A stretch of 36,544 nucleotides of DNA from Isosphaeraceae bacterium. GTDB lineage: Bacteria > Planctomycetota > Planctomycetia > Isosphaerales > Isosphaeraceae. Every line of letters begins with the position of its first letter. Position 1 is the stretch's first letter. Below the pieces are notes generated by a model. The model saw only the letters and a list, made by a program, of their open reading frames with translations, was not told the DNA's origin and searched no databases. Both the position numbers and the translations under genes were made by a program. This document shows, piece by piece, positions 1-10,849 of the stretch. Where the stretch lies: the NCBI GenBank assembly GCA_021324445.1, contig JAJPJC010000063.1:1-36544 (forward strand), written 5' to 3'.

Positions 1-467
1 TACTTGGGCTGGGCCGTGGCCGTCAGCGCGGCGTAGGTCCGCCCATGGAAGCCCCCCTCCATCGTCACGATCTGGAACCGCCCGCGGTCGTGACCATACG
101 CCCGCGCCAGCTTGATGGCCGCTTCGTTGGCCTCCGCCCCGCTGTTGCAGAAGAAACACTGACCGCCAAACGACCGGGTCGACAGCGCCTCGGCCAGTGC
201 CCCTTGGGGCTCCATGTACCAGGTGTTCGGCACATGGATCAGCCGGCCGACCTGCTCGCGGACCGCCTCCACGACCCGGGGCGGGCAATGACCCAGCAGG
301 TTGCAGCCCCAGCCCGGGAAGAGGTCCAGGTAGCGATGGCCCTCGGCGTCCCAGACCCACGATCCCTCGCCCCGCACCAGGCAGACGGGGAACCGCCGGT
401 AATTCGGAATGACGTACTTCTCAAACCGTGCGATCGTCGCCTGGGTGCTGAGACTTGCCGGATGCAT
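1..467 (-). CDS. argD: Acetylornithine aminotransferase, N-terminal part (runs off the left edge)
   Basis: Class-III PLP aminotransferase of arginine biosynthesis, which interconverts N-acetylglutamate semialdehyde and N-acetylornithine. Read leftward from an ATG at 467, the frame is open to the window edge (about 155 codons). Visible family features are the N-terminal block around [18 protein letters not shown], then the [19 protein letters not shown] segment that contacts the PLP phosphate, followed by the [15 protein letters not shown] segment typical of ArgD. The PLP lysine would lie beyond the edge. The start is the first ATG before the conserved region and sits just inside the repeat element at 481-662. 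The gene lies downstream of argB on the same strand, so the two probably form an argB-argD operon interrupted by the repeat. The related ornithine or succinylornithine aminotransferases cannot be fully excluded, but argB next door supports ArgD. Confidence 0.9.
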   Translation of the reverse strand, partial: MHPASLSTQATIARFEKYVIPNYRRFPVCLVRGEGSWVWDAEGHRYLDLFPGWGCNLLGHCPPRVVEAVREQVGRLIHVPNTWYMEPQGALAEALSTRSFGGQCFFCNSGAEANEAAIKLARAYGHDRGRFQIVTMEGGFHGRTYAALTATAQPK

Positions 468-480
468 CTTCTTTTGTCCT

Positions 481-662
481 TTGTCCGTGGTCCGTGGTCC
501 GTGGTCGGAGCTGCCGCTCCCCTGCGCCGTCGTGGCCTATCTTCGAGTGCCTCAATTTCCCAGGCCAGGCCCGTCAGCCCGCGTCAGCGAACCACGGACC
601 ACGGACCACAGACTAAAGCGTCAGCGAACCACGGACCACGGACGACGGACCACGGACGAGCG
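481..662. repeat. Inverted-repeat intergenic element, copy 1 (heptamer arms)
   Basis: The left arm has three perfect GTCCGTG heptamers (483-503). The right arms carry the complementary CACGGAC heptamer: two perfect plus one variant at 593-613, and three perfect plus one variant at 630-657. A 26-bp direct repeat starting gcgtcagcga occurs at 581-606 and 618-643. The arms can pair across a core of about 90 bp. A 45-bp core block (546-590) matches 27864-27908 at about 34 of 45 positions without gaps, so this is a dispersed element with a second copy in the window. It separates argB from argD, and its right arm is read through as the last codons of argB. Type of element unknown. Confidence 0.75.
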
Positions 663-1556
663 AGTTTCCTCGACAGCGATTTCGGTACCGATCCCGGTAT
701 CGGTGAAGATCTCCAGGAGCAACGCATGGGGGAGCCGCCCGTCGATGATGTGGGTCTTGTGGACCCCGGCCTCCAGGCTGGTCAGGCAGGCCTCGACCTT
801 GGGGATCATCCCCCGGTCGATCACGCCCTGGGCGATCAGGTCGCGGCAATCGATGGGAGTCAGACCCGGGATCAGGCTGCCGGGTTCGTCCTTCTTGCGG
901 AGGATCCCCGGCGTATCGGTCAGGAACACGAGCTTCTCGGCCTGGAGGGCCCGCGCCACGGCGGCGGCGGCCGTGTCGGCATTGACGTTGAGCAACTGGC
1001 CCTCGTGCTCCTGGTCCTCGGCCAGCGACGGCAGGACCGGAACCACGCCGGCCAGGCAGTGATTCTCGATCAGGGGCGTCTCGACCTCGGTCACCTCGCC
1101 CACCAGCCCCAGGTCGACCGGCTCGCCAGGCCCGTTGGCGAGTGTCAGCCGGCGCCCGTACAGACACTGGAGCGTCGCCTTGTGGTGCAACCCGGAAGCC
1201 CGGCCGCCGAACTTGTTGATGTGCCGCACGATGTCGGCATTGATCTCCTCGGCCAGCACCCGGGCGACAATCTCCAGGGTTGCCGCATCGGTGTAGCGCC
1301 GGCCTTGCACGAACCGGGGAGTCAACCCGGCCTGCTCCATCGCCACGGTGATCGCCTTGCCTCCACCATGTACGACCACGGGACGCATCCCGACCGTCTG
1401 CATGAAGACCACGTCCACCAGCAGGGCGCGAAGCGTCTCGGGATCCTCCATCACCGAGCCGCCCAGCTTGATGACGGTGAACCGCCCATGGAACTTGCGG
1501 ATATAGCCCAGCGCCTCGATCAGGACATCCGCCTTGCGGATGGCTTCCTCATGCAC
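621..1556 (-). CDS. argB: Acetylglutamate kinase
   Basis: Second step of arginine biosynthesis: ATP-dependent phosphorylation of N-acetyl-L-glutamate, cytosolic. Amino-acid-kinase fold motifs are clear: VIKLGGSVMED near the N-terminus, VVVHGGGKAI for substrate/phosphate binding, LLNVNADTAAAAVA, and VFLTDTPGIL near the C-terminus. A GTG at 1556 is preferred because GAGGGG lies 8 nt upstream and it gives 311 residues, close to the usual 280-300; an ATG at 1613 or 1700 in the same frame would add a non-conserved tail. The C-terminus is odd. After the usual end (GIGTEIAVEE) the protein continues with about 13 residues (RSSVVRRPWSVVR) encoded entirely by the repeat element, so the native stop has been replaced. 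Likely co-transcribed with argD. Confidence 0.93.
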   Translation of the reverse strand: MHEEAIRKADVLIEALGYIRKFHGRFTVIKLGGSVMEDPETLRALLVDVVFMQTVGMRPVVVHGGGKAITVAMEQAGLTPRFVQGRRYTDAATLEIVARVLAEEINADIVRHINKFGGRASGLHHKATLQCLYGRRLTLANGPGEPVDLGLVGEVTEVETPLIENHCLAGVVPVLPSLAEDQEHEGQLLNVNADTAAAAVARALQAEKLVFLTDTPGILRKKDEPGSLIPGLTPIDCRDLIAQGVIDRGMIPKVEACLTSLEAGVHKTHIIDGRLPHALLLEIFTDTGIGTEIAVEETRSSVVRRPWSVVR

Positions 1557-1734
1557 GGCGTCGTCCCCTCGTATCCCCAACCCAGTGGTTCGAGAGAGTA
1601 AACCGTATATCATTCCTTCCGCGGGACGCGTTGTAAAGATCCGACAGGCCGCCGGGGCCAAGCCGTTACCCCAAGACCGGGAACGCCTTGGGTGCGGCAC
1701 GTCGATTCAGGACGAGAAGGTTTGGGGGCTTCGC

Positions 1735-2229
1735 TCAGATGGGATCGGAGACCCAATGAAGGTGAGCGCCATGCGGACTCTTGATCAGGGCGTCGTAGAA
1801 GGCCCGGTCGGCCGTCACAAGGCGGCATCCCAGGGCGCGCGCCAGGGCTAGGTAGCAGGAGTCGTAGACGGTCAGCCGCTCCGGACCGACCGCCAGGTCA
1901 TACGCCCCCTCGAGCAGCGGTGCCATGGGATGGACCGTCAGGGCGACTTTCCATAATAGGCCGATGATGTCCCGGCCTTCATCCACTGTAATCTCGGGCA
2001 CCTTCAGGACGCGGGCCTTCTTCCAGAGGATGTTGCCGAACTCCGGGAAGAAGAACTCGGGGACATGCAGCCTGAACGACGGGTCGAGGAACCGTCTCGC
2101 CTCGGCCTCGTGGACCTCCGGCACATACCACTTGATGGCAACTCCCGCATCGATCACGAAGTGAGCGGTGCCGTTTGCCGACGGGTCTTGAAACCTCTCG
2201 CTCAGGTCGGGTGCGGAGGGTCCGGTCAT
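1735..2229 (-). CDS. vapC: PIN-domain toxin of a VapBC-type pair
   Basis: A 164-residue PIN-domain protein, probably a Mg-dependent RNase toxin. The four acidic residues expected for the active site are visible: Asp27 (FVIDAGVA), Glu63 (FFPEFGN), Asp123 (VYDSCYLALA) and Asp141 (LVTADRAF). The first 20 or so residues precede the PIN fold and are extra compared with compact VapC proteins, so an internal start is possible, but the ATG at 2229 overlaps the upstream antitoxin stop by 4 nt (ATGA), which is the normal arrangement for translational coupling. Paired with the ribbon-helix-helix protein at 2226-2459. Target RNA unknown. Unlike the second PIN gene in this window (17815-18240), this copy is intact. 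Confidence 0.85.
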   Translation of the reverse strand: MTGPSAPDLSERFQDPSANGTAHFVIDAGVAIKWYVPEVHEAEARRFLDPSFRLHVPEFFFPEFGNILWKKARVLKVPEITVDEGRDIIGLLWKVALTVHPMAPLLEGAYDLAVGPERLTVYDSCYLALARALGCRLVTADRAFYDALIKSPHGAHLHWVSDPI

Positions 2230-2459
2230 CGGTCACGATCCTCGCGGAGGAGCTCGGCGCTGTCGGTGTGCGTGCGACCCGCCAGCCGCCGCGCCATCTG
2301 CTCAGCGAGAGCGCGGGCCGTGGTCATGGCTACCTGCGTGGCCGCCTGCTCTAGGATCATCCTCAACTCGGCCCCCAGCGAGCGCCCATTCAAGTGGGCC
2401 CGCTCCTTGAGACGCGCCACGGTTGCCTCATCAACGTCACGAACCAAGAGATCCGGCAT
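2226..2459 (-). CDS. vapB: Ribbon-helix-helix antitoxin (FitA/VapB type)
   Basis: A 77-residue protein. The N-terminal MPDLLVRDVDEATVARLKERA followed by GRSLGAELRMILEQAA fits the beta strand plus two helices of a MetJ/Arc-type DNA-binding fold, as in FitA antitoxins; the C-terminal part (AEQMARRLAGRTHTDSAELL) would wrap the PIN toxin. The start ATG at 2459 has GAGGGAGGG a few bases upstream. The gene is first in the pair and overlaps vapC by 4 nt. Autoregulation is likely because a palindrome overlaps the predicted -10 box (see 2492-2530). Confidence 0.85.
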   Translation of the reverse strand: MPDLLVRDVDEATVARLKERAHLNGRSLGAELRMILEQAATQVAMTTARALAEQMARRLAGRTHTDSAELLREDRDR

Positions 2460-2491
2460 AGGACCCTCCCTCGGATGAGCTTGCGACAGCC

Positions 2492-2530
2492 TGATATAGA
2501 AATGATATCAAGGGGTTCAGCCGAAGTCAA
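2492..2530 (-). promoter_or_regulatory. vapBC promoter with overlapping palindromic operator
   Basis: On the minus strand, TTGACT (2530-2525) and TATCAT (2507-2502) are separated by exactly 17 bp, a near-consensus sigma-70 promoter about 40-70 bp upstream of vapB. The -10 box falls within the palindrome TGATATCA (2503-2510), and a second half-site TGATAT (2492-2497) faces ATATCA (2505-2510) across 7 bp. An RHH antitoxin binding here would block RNA polymerase. Boxes seen; regulator assignment inferred. Confidence 0.6.
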
Positions 2531-2573
2531 GTCCGCGAAAGATAATGATCTGAATCGAGTCCTTTGATGCCGA

Positions 2574-3746
2574 TCAGGAGTATTCGAAGTATCGCTTCAG
2601 GGCCAGGAACCGTTTCTCATAGAGGTGCCAGCTCAGCCAGGCCAGGCCGTATGATCCGGCGGCGATGATCACCACCTTGACGACCAAGGCGATGGCCGGG
2701 TGCACCTCGGTCAGCGGGGCGGCACCCGGGACGACCTGGAAGAGCCAGTGCACGCCTTGGATCAAGGGTGGATGATAGACATAGAGACCGAAACTGTATT
2801 TGCCCAGGTTGCGCAGAGCACCGTGGTTGAAGAACTGGCCGATCCTCGACCCTCGGGGGGCTGTGACGCCGAGAACAAGGACCGCGCCGTAGAGCGCGGC
2901 GATCAGCGGGTACTTGACGACCTGGAGCCAGACCGAGCCGCTGCCCCGCATGGTCCCGCAGAGCGGCAGGCCGAGTGCGAGGGCGGCCAGCGCGAGGGCC
3001 ACCGCCTGCCTCGACCAATCGACCAGCCCCAGGGGCGAGCGTGCCGCCAGCGCCAGCAGGGCGCCCAGGAGCAGGGTGTCCACCCGGCAGGGAGTGATCA
3101 TGAAGGAAGAGACTCCCTGCGACTCGACCAGCACGCGCACGCCGGCGGCCGCCACCAGGCTGACCAGGCAGACGCGCATCAGGGCCGCGCGACCGAGGGC
3201 GTAGACGATCCACGGCCAGGCCAGGTAGAACTGCTCCTCGATGGCCAGCGACCAGAAATGGCCCAGCATCCCCCCGTCGGCCCCCGCCGCCATCGCGAAG
3301 TTGGCCGAGAAGGTCCACAACCAGACCGGCGCGATCCCGGTCACGCGCAGGCCGAAGACCGCCGGCAGGATCACGAGGAGCACGACCAGGACGCCGTAAT
3401 ACAGGGGGAAGATGCGCAGGGTCCGCCGGCCATAGAAGTTGAGGAAATAGCGCGGCGACGTCTTGGAGTCGAACAGGATGCCCGTGATCAGGAATCCCGA
3501 GAGCACGAAGAAGAGATCGACGCCGGTCTGGCCGAACCGCGTCGCCGCGTAACCCAGGCGGAGCCAGGTCTGCCGCGGGGCCGGCTCGACCTGGAAGATG
3601 TGGAAGACCAAAACGAGCAGGACGGCCAGGCCACGGATGCCGTCGAGGGCCGGGACGTGCCGGCCCGGTCCCGCCACGGCCTCGGCAATCGGTCGTGCGC
3701 GCGCCGTCAGAGGCCGAGCGACCGGCCAGGCCAGGAGCGAACTCAT
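2574..3746 (-). CDS. Acyltransferase-3 family membrane protein (OafA/YrhL-like)
   Basis: A 390-residue integral membrane acyltransferase that probably O-acylates an extracellular or surface polysaccharide or lipid. Family marks are ALDGIRGLAVLLVLVFH (with the conserved His), FFVLSGFLITGIL, RRTLRIFPLYY, and HFWSLAIEEQFYLAWP, followed by a run of hydrophobic helices (about ten in all) to the C-terminus. The length is normal for the stand-alone form without a SGNH domain. Start ATG at 3746. It stands alone between the TA pair and a small membrane protein; its substrate cannot be told from the sequence. Confidence 0.88.
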   Translation of the reverse strand: MSSLLAWPVARPLTARARPIAEAVAGPGRHVPALDGIRGLAVLLVLVFHIFQVEPAPRQTWLRLGYAATRFGQTGVDLFFVLSGFLITGILFDSKTSPRYFLNFYGRRTLRIFPLYYGVLVVLLVILPAVFGLRVTGIAPVWLWTFSANFAMAAGADGGMLGHFWSLAIEEQFYLAWPWIVYALGRAALMRVCLVSLVAAAGVRVLVESQGVSSFMITPCRVDTLLLGALLALAARSPLGLVDWSRQAVALALAALALGLPLCGTMRGSGSVWLQVVKYPLIAALYGAVLVLGVTAPRGSRIGQFFNHGALRNLGKYSFGLYVYHPPLIQGVHWLFQVVPGAAPLTEVHPAIALVVKVVIIAAGSYGLAWLSWHLYEKRFLALKRYFEYS

Positions 3747-3848
3747 GGGGCGAATCCTTTCGCTGGTGAGGAGCCTCGGGGGTCCGTCCCGCCGGCCGGC
3801 ACATCATAGCCGGCCGCGCCCGCCTGGCAAGGTGAATCCGGATCGCGG

Positions 3849-4340
3849 TCAAGGGCGGGTCCAGAGCCAGACAAGGACGAGGAAGAACGCGGGGCCCAGG
3901 AGGTAGGTCCAGAGGACGAGCTGAGTCGTCAGGCCAGGGCCACGGAACAGGCGGAATTCGCCCTTCCACCAGCGACCCCGCACCGCAGGGCAGGCGTGCC
4001 GGCGCGCCTGCCAGATCCAGCCGGTCCGGCCGCAGTCGAGGCAATGGAACTGGAGCAGGAAGAAGGCCAGAAGAAAGAGCGCAACGCCCGTGACGAACCA
4101 GGGGAAATGGCGCGAATGCAACGAAGCACGGACCAGCTCAGCCGCGGCCACGCAGGTGACGAAGGTGAGCAAGGGGTTCACGACCAGGCGCTGGTGCTCA
4201 GCCAGGGATCCTGCACCAAAGCCGGCCAGCCGCCGGGGCTGCCAGTCCAGAATGCGGTCGGAGGTGTCCTGCCCGGGTTCCCGTTCCACGACTCGATCGT
4301 CTCCCCAGTACCCGTCATCGCGCGGTTCGATCCACTCCAT
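3849..4340 (-). CDS. Small membrane protein with a Cys-rich segment, function unknown
   Basis: 163 residues from an ATG at 4340; the frame is open further up to 4478, but that extension would overlap the metH promoter and looks non-coding. The N-terminal third is charged and soluble. A hydrophobic segment (LLTFVTCVAAAELV), a second one (FVTGVALFLLAFFLLQF) and a C-terminal one (LVLWTYLLGPAFFLVLVWLW) suggest three membrane spans. Between spans two and three lies HCLDCGRTGWIWQARRHAC, a possible metal or redox site. No strong ribosome-binding site was seen. I do not recognise the family. Confidence 0.6.
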   Translation of the reverse strand: MEWIEPRDDGYWGDDRVVEREPGQDTSDRILDWQPRRLAGFGAGSLAEHQRLVVNPLLTFVTCVAAAELVRASLHSRHFPWFVTGVALFLLAFFLLQFHCLDCGRTGWIWQARRHACPAVRGRWWKGEFRLFRGPGLTTQLVLWTYLLGPAFFLVLVWLWTRP

Positions 4341-4391
4341 TCTATCAAGAAACCGGCACAAACTGGAGCCGATGCGACCGTGCAACGTCGC

Positions 4392-4421
4392 TTGACACCC
4401 AAAAACGAAACGCACGATAAT
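4392..4421 (+). promoter_or_regulatory. metH promoter
   Basis: TTGACA (4392-4397) and GATAAT (4416-4421) are separated by 18 bp: a perfect -35 and a 5/6 -10. The start codon of metH lies about 90 bp downstream. I looked in the leader for a cobalamin- or SAM-riboswitch core and did not recognise one. Confidence 0.65.
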
Positions 4422-4513
4422 CAAGCCGGCATTCGGTTTAGTGTACCGACTGGTGCGAAAGAATTGGCCTTGACCCACTGCGCACCAGGCTCTTGAGGGG
4501 CGACAGGAGATCG

Positions 4514-8254
<3,741 letters not shown>

Positions 8255-8263
8255 TTACCGAGA

Positions 8264-9058
8264 GTGACCATGAGCATCATCACTGGCCCCCGGCGGATCA
8301 TCTATCCGGAAACCGACGGGAAGCCGATGGCGGAGAACACGCTCCAGTTCCGTTGGATCGTCACGATCAAGGAGGGGCTGGATCGGACTTATCACGACCG
8401 CGCGGATGTCTTCGTCGCGGGCGATCTGTTCTGGTACCCGGTGGAGGGTCACCCCGAGATTGTCCAGGCTCCCGATACGCTCGTCGCCTTCGGCCGGCCC
8501 AAAGGCGATCGCGGCTCGTATAAGCAGTGGGAAGAGGGGGGGATCGCCCCGCAGGTCGTCTTCGAGGTCCTCTCACCCGGCAATCGTCCCCCCGAGATGA
8601 TCGGCAAGTTCAAGTTCTATGAAAAATATGGTGTCCAGGAGTATTACATCTACGACCCGGACGAGGTGGAGCTGACCGGGTTCCAGCGCACGGAAGGCGA
8701 GCTGAAGGCGATCCCGAATATGAATGGATGGACCAGCCCCCGGCTCGGCATCCGGTTCGACCTGTCGGGGAGCGAGTTGACGATTTACGGTCCCGACGGC
8801 CGGCGGTTCTTGACGTATCAAGAGCTCGCGGAGGAACGCGATCGCCTGGCTGGGGAACGCGACCAGCTCGCCCAGGAGCACCACCAACTCGCCCAGGAGC
8901 ACCACCGCCTGGCTGGGGAACGCGACCAACTCGCCCAGCAACTTGAGGCCGAGCGTCAGCGAAATGAGCGGATGGTGGCTCAGTTGAAAGCGCTGGGGCT
9001 CGAACCGCCAGGTGAGGCGGATCGCGGCCGAGGTCCGATCATCCCGCCGGCACCATGA
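8264..9058 (+). CDS. Uma2-family (DUF820) protein with coiled-coil tail
   Basis: A 264-residue protein (GTG start at 8264; ATG at 8270 equally possible). Residues 1-185 match the Uma2/DUF820 fold, a PD-(D/E)XK nuclease-like family abundant in planctomycetes and cyanobacteria: DRADVFVAGDLFWYP, PQVVFEVLSPGNR (acidic residue plus E), and KFKFYEKYGVQEYYIYDP. Residues about 190-240 form a charged heptad coiled coil built from repeated LAQEHHQ and LAGERDQ units. Biological role and substrate are unknown. It begins 9 bp after the metH stop but has no obvious functional link to it. The strongly repetitive 3' end is described separately. Confidence 0.85.
   Translation: MTMSIITGPRRIIYPETDGKPMAENTLQFRWIVTIKEGLDRTYHDRADVFVAGDLFWYPVEGHPEIVQAPDTLVAFGRPKGDRGSYKQWEEGGIAPQVVFEVLSPGNRPPEMIGKFKFYEKYGVQEYYIYDPDEVELTGFQRTEGELKAIPNMNGWTSPRLGIRFDLSGSELTIYGPDGRRFLTYQELAEERDRLAGERDQLAQEHHQLAQEHHRLAGERDQLAQQLEAERQRNERMVAQLKALGLEPPGEADRGRGPIIPPAP
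8843..8938 (+). repeat. Heptad-encoding direct repeats in the Uma2 gene
   Basis: A 33-bp unit beginning cgcctggctggggaacgcga at 8843-8875 recurs at 8906-8938 with one mismatch (63-bp period). Between them a 21-bp unit encoding one heptad (LAQEHHx) is itself tandemly repeated. All units are multiples of 21 bp, so expansions and contractions keep the frame and the coiled-coil register. Confidence 0.75.
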
Positions 9059-9178
9059 CACTTGTCAAATGTCGTGCCCCATGCGAGAGTGAGGTATCTT
9101 TCGCTCGCACGACGCCCGACCGGGAGCACGCCATGCGCTAGTCCCCTGGCGGCCGTCGGAAAATGCGTCGATCTCCTG

Positions 9179-9592
9179 ATGGCACGGTCGGTTCACTCTC
9201 AGGATACCCTCTGGTCGGTCAGCTTCTGGGACATCGAGGCGATCGTTCTGACCCTCGGGTTGTTGTGGCTGACCGTCGGGACGTTCGACCGCTGCTGCGT
9301 TCGCATCCCGGACCGACCGCGGCGGACATCCGTGCTCGCCGATGGGGTTGTGGTCCTGGCCGGACTGGGCGGCGTCGGCGGCCTCTTCGTTGGGTACTGG
9401 GACGTCGGGATTGCGCTGTGGACCGCCGTGGTCTCTGCCCTGGCCATCCGGACCTTGGTCCGCAGCAAGTCCCGAGAGCCTTCACGCCCGAGGAACGAGG
9501 TGCAACAGCAAGAGCCGGCCGGCGCGACTCCGGAGCGAGTGGCGGGCGAAGAGCCGGGCATTCGGGTCACCTGGCATTCGGGTCAGGTTTAG
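9179..9592 (+). CDS. Small membrane protein, function unknown
   Basis: 137 residues from an ATG at 9179 (the frame is open from 9062, but the first 39 codons look non-coding). Two or three hydrophobic spans are visible: IEAIVLTLGLLWLTVGTF, SVLADGVVVLAGLGGVGGLFVG, and IALWTAVVSALAIRTLV, followed by a charged tail. No recognised domain. It lies between the Uma2 gene and gldA, ending 38 bp before gldA, and could be co-transcribed with it. The hydrophobic pattern argues for a real gene, but the lack of a clear ribosome-binding site keeps confidence moderate. Confidence 0.45.
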   Translation: MARSVHSQDTLWSVSFWDIEAIVLTLGLLWLTVGTFDRCCVRIPDRPRRTSVLADGVVVLAGLGGVGGLFVGYWDVGIALWTAVVSALAIRTLVRSKSREPSRPRNEVQQQEPAGATPERVAGEEPGIRVTWHSGQV

Positions 9593-9630
9593 TTTCAAGT
9601 TCCTTCCGAGGAAAGGAAAGGGGACGCGCG

Positions 9631-10737
9631 ATGCTCTCGGTTTTCTGTTCCCCCGGGCGGTACACGCAGGGCAGAGGAGCGACCGCCGCGCTGGGGCGGG
9701 AGATGGCCGCGCTGGGACTGGAAGGCCCCGCGCTGATCATCGCCGGCAAGACGGTGATCGGCCGGCTGGCCGAGACGTGGAAATCGAGCCTGGACGCGGC
9801 GAAGCTGCGGCACGCCGTGCACCGCTTCGGCGGCGAATGTTCGCTGGCCGAGATCGAGCGGGTGAAGGCCGCGGCGCGGGCGTGCGCGGCCCGCACGATC
9901 GTCGGCGCCGGCGGCGGCAAGGTCCTGGACACCGCCCGGGCGGCCGCCGCCGACCTGGGGCTGCCGGTGGTCAACTGCCCGACGGTTGCCTCCAGCGACG
10001 CACCGTGCAGCGCCCTGTCGGTGATCTACACCGAGGAAGGCGTTTTCCAGGAGTACCGGTTCTATCGGAAGAATCCCGATCTGGTCCTGGTCGATACCCA
10101 GGTGATCGCGCAGGCACCGCCTCGGCTGCTGGTCGCCGGCATGGGCGACGCACTGGCCACCTGGTTCGAGGCCAGGACCTGCGTCGCCGGCGCGGTGAAG
10201 AACATGCGCGGCGGCGGCTCGACCCAGAGCGCGCTGGCCCTGGCCGAGCTCTGCTACCGGACGCTGCTGGCCGACGGCGCCGCGGCCTTGCACGCCGTCA
10301 CGACCCAGGTCGTCACGCCCGCGCTGGAGCGGCTGGTCGAGGCCAACACCCTGCTCTCGGGCCTGGGCTTCGAGTCCTCCGGCCTGGCGGCGGCCCACGC
10401 CGTGCACAACGGCTTGACCGCCGCCCACCAGACCCACGCCTATTTCCACGGCGAGAAAGTGGCTTTCGGATTATTGGTCCAACTGGTCCTCGAAGGGGCC
10501 CCGCGCGCGACCGTCGCCGAAGTGCTGGGCTTCTCCTCCGAGGTGGGCCTGCCGATCACCCTGGCCGGCATCGGGCTGACCAAGCCGACCCGCGAGCAAC
10601 TGGACCCGATCGCCCGCCGCGCCACCGCGACCGGCGAGACCATCCACAACGAGCCGTTTGAGGTCACTCCCGACATGGTCGCCGACGCGATCCTCGCCGC
10701 CGACGCCCTGGGCCGGGCGTGGCAGAAGCGCCCATGA
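9631..10737 (+). CDS. gldA: Glycerol dehydrogenase-like iron/zinc alcohol dehydrogenase
   Basis: A 368-residue member of the GldA family (NAD-dependent oxidation of glycerol to dihydroxyacetone, or a related polyol). NAD-binding VGAGGGKVLDTAR and the PTVASSDAPCSALSVIY segment are present. The three metal ligands are in place: Asp173 (GMGDALATW), His256 (AAAHAVHNG) and His273 (YFHGEKVAFG). The length is normal. The ATG at 9631 has a purine-rich AAGGAAAGGGG upstream. The true substrate may be another small polyol. Its last 35 codons recur in degenerate form at 11892-11999, after the XRE module. Confidence 0.9.
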   Translation: MLSVFCSPGRYTQGRGATAALGREMAALGLEGPALIIAGKTVIGRLAETWKSSLDAAKLRHAVHRFGGECSLAEIERVKAAARACAARTIVGAGGGKVLDTARAAAADLGLPVVNCPTVASSDAPCSALSVIYTEEGVFQEYRFYRKNPDLVLVDTQVIAQAPPRLLVAGMGDALATWFEARTCVAGAVKNMRGGGSTQSALALAELCYRTLLADGAAALHAVTTQVVTPALERLVEANTLLSGLGFESSGLAAAHAVHNGLTAAHQTHAYFHGEKVAFGLLVQLVLEGAPRATVAEVLGFSSEVGLPITLAGIGLTKPTREQLDPIARRATATGETIHNEPFEVTPDMVADAILAADALGRAWQKRP

Positions 10738-10783
10738 ATCGAGATGGGCCGGGCGGTTGACGCCCGTTGCTCCGAACTCGGGC

Positions 10784-10812
10784 TTGATTCGCAATATTGC
10801 GAAGCGTAGAGT
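10784..10812 (+). promoter_or_regulatory. Promoter and palindromic operator of the XRE module
   Basis: TTGATT (10784-10789) and TAGAGT (10807-10812) are 17 bp apart. A perfect 16-bp palindrome, TTCGCAATATTGCGAA (10788-10803), overlaps the -35 box and fills most of the spacer. This is the expected position for an autorepressor, and the first gene encodes an XRE helix-turn-helix protein. Boxes and palindrome seen; binding inferred. Confidence 0.6.
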
Positions 10813-10849
10813 GTATGGAGAGCGGTTGCGAGGGCCAGAGGAGGACCTG

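Noticed and set aside
481..662. Heptamer repeats as a possible CRISPR array
   Set aside because: Units are 7 bp and contiguous, arms are inverted, and there are no unique spacers or cas genes.
45..1601. A 518-codon plus-strand frame over argB and argD
   Set aside because: Both arginine enzymes are certain on the minus strand; the plus frame crosses the intergenic repeat and has no domain.
4422..4513. Cobalamin or SAM riboswitch before metH
   Set aside because: The leader after the predicted start is only about 85 nt and I could not find a B12-box-like or SAM-core sequence; a covariance-model search would settle it.
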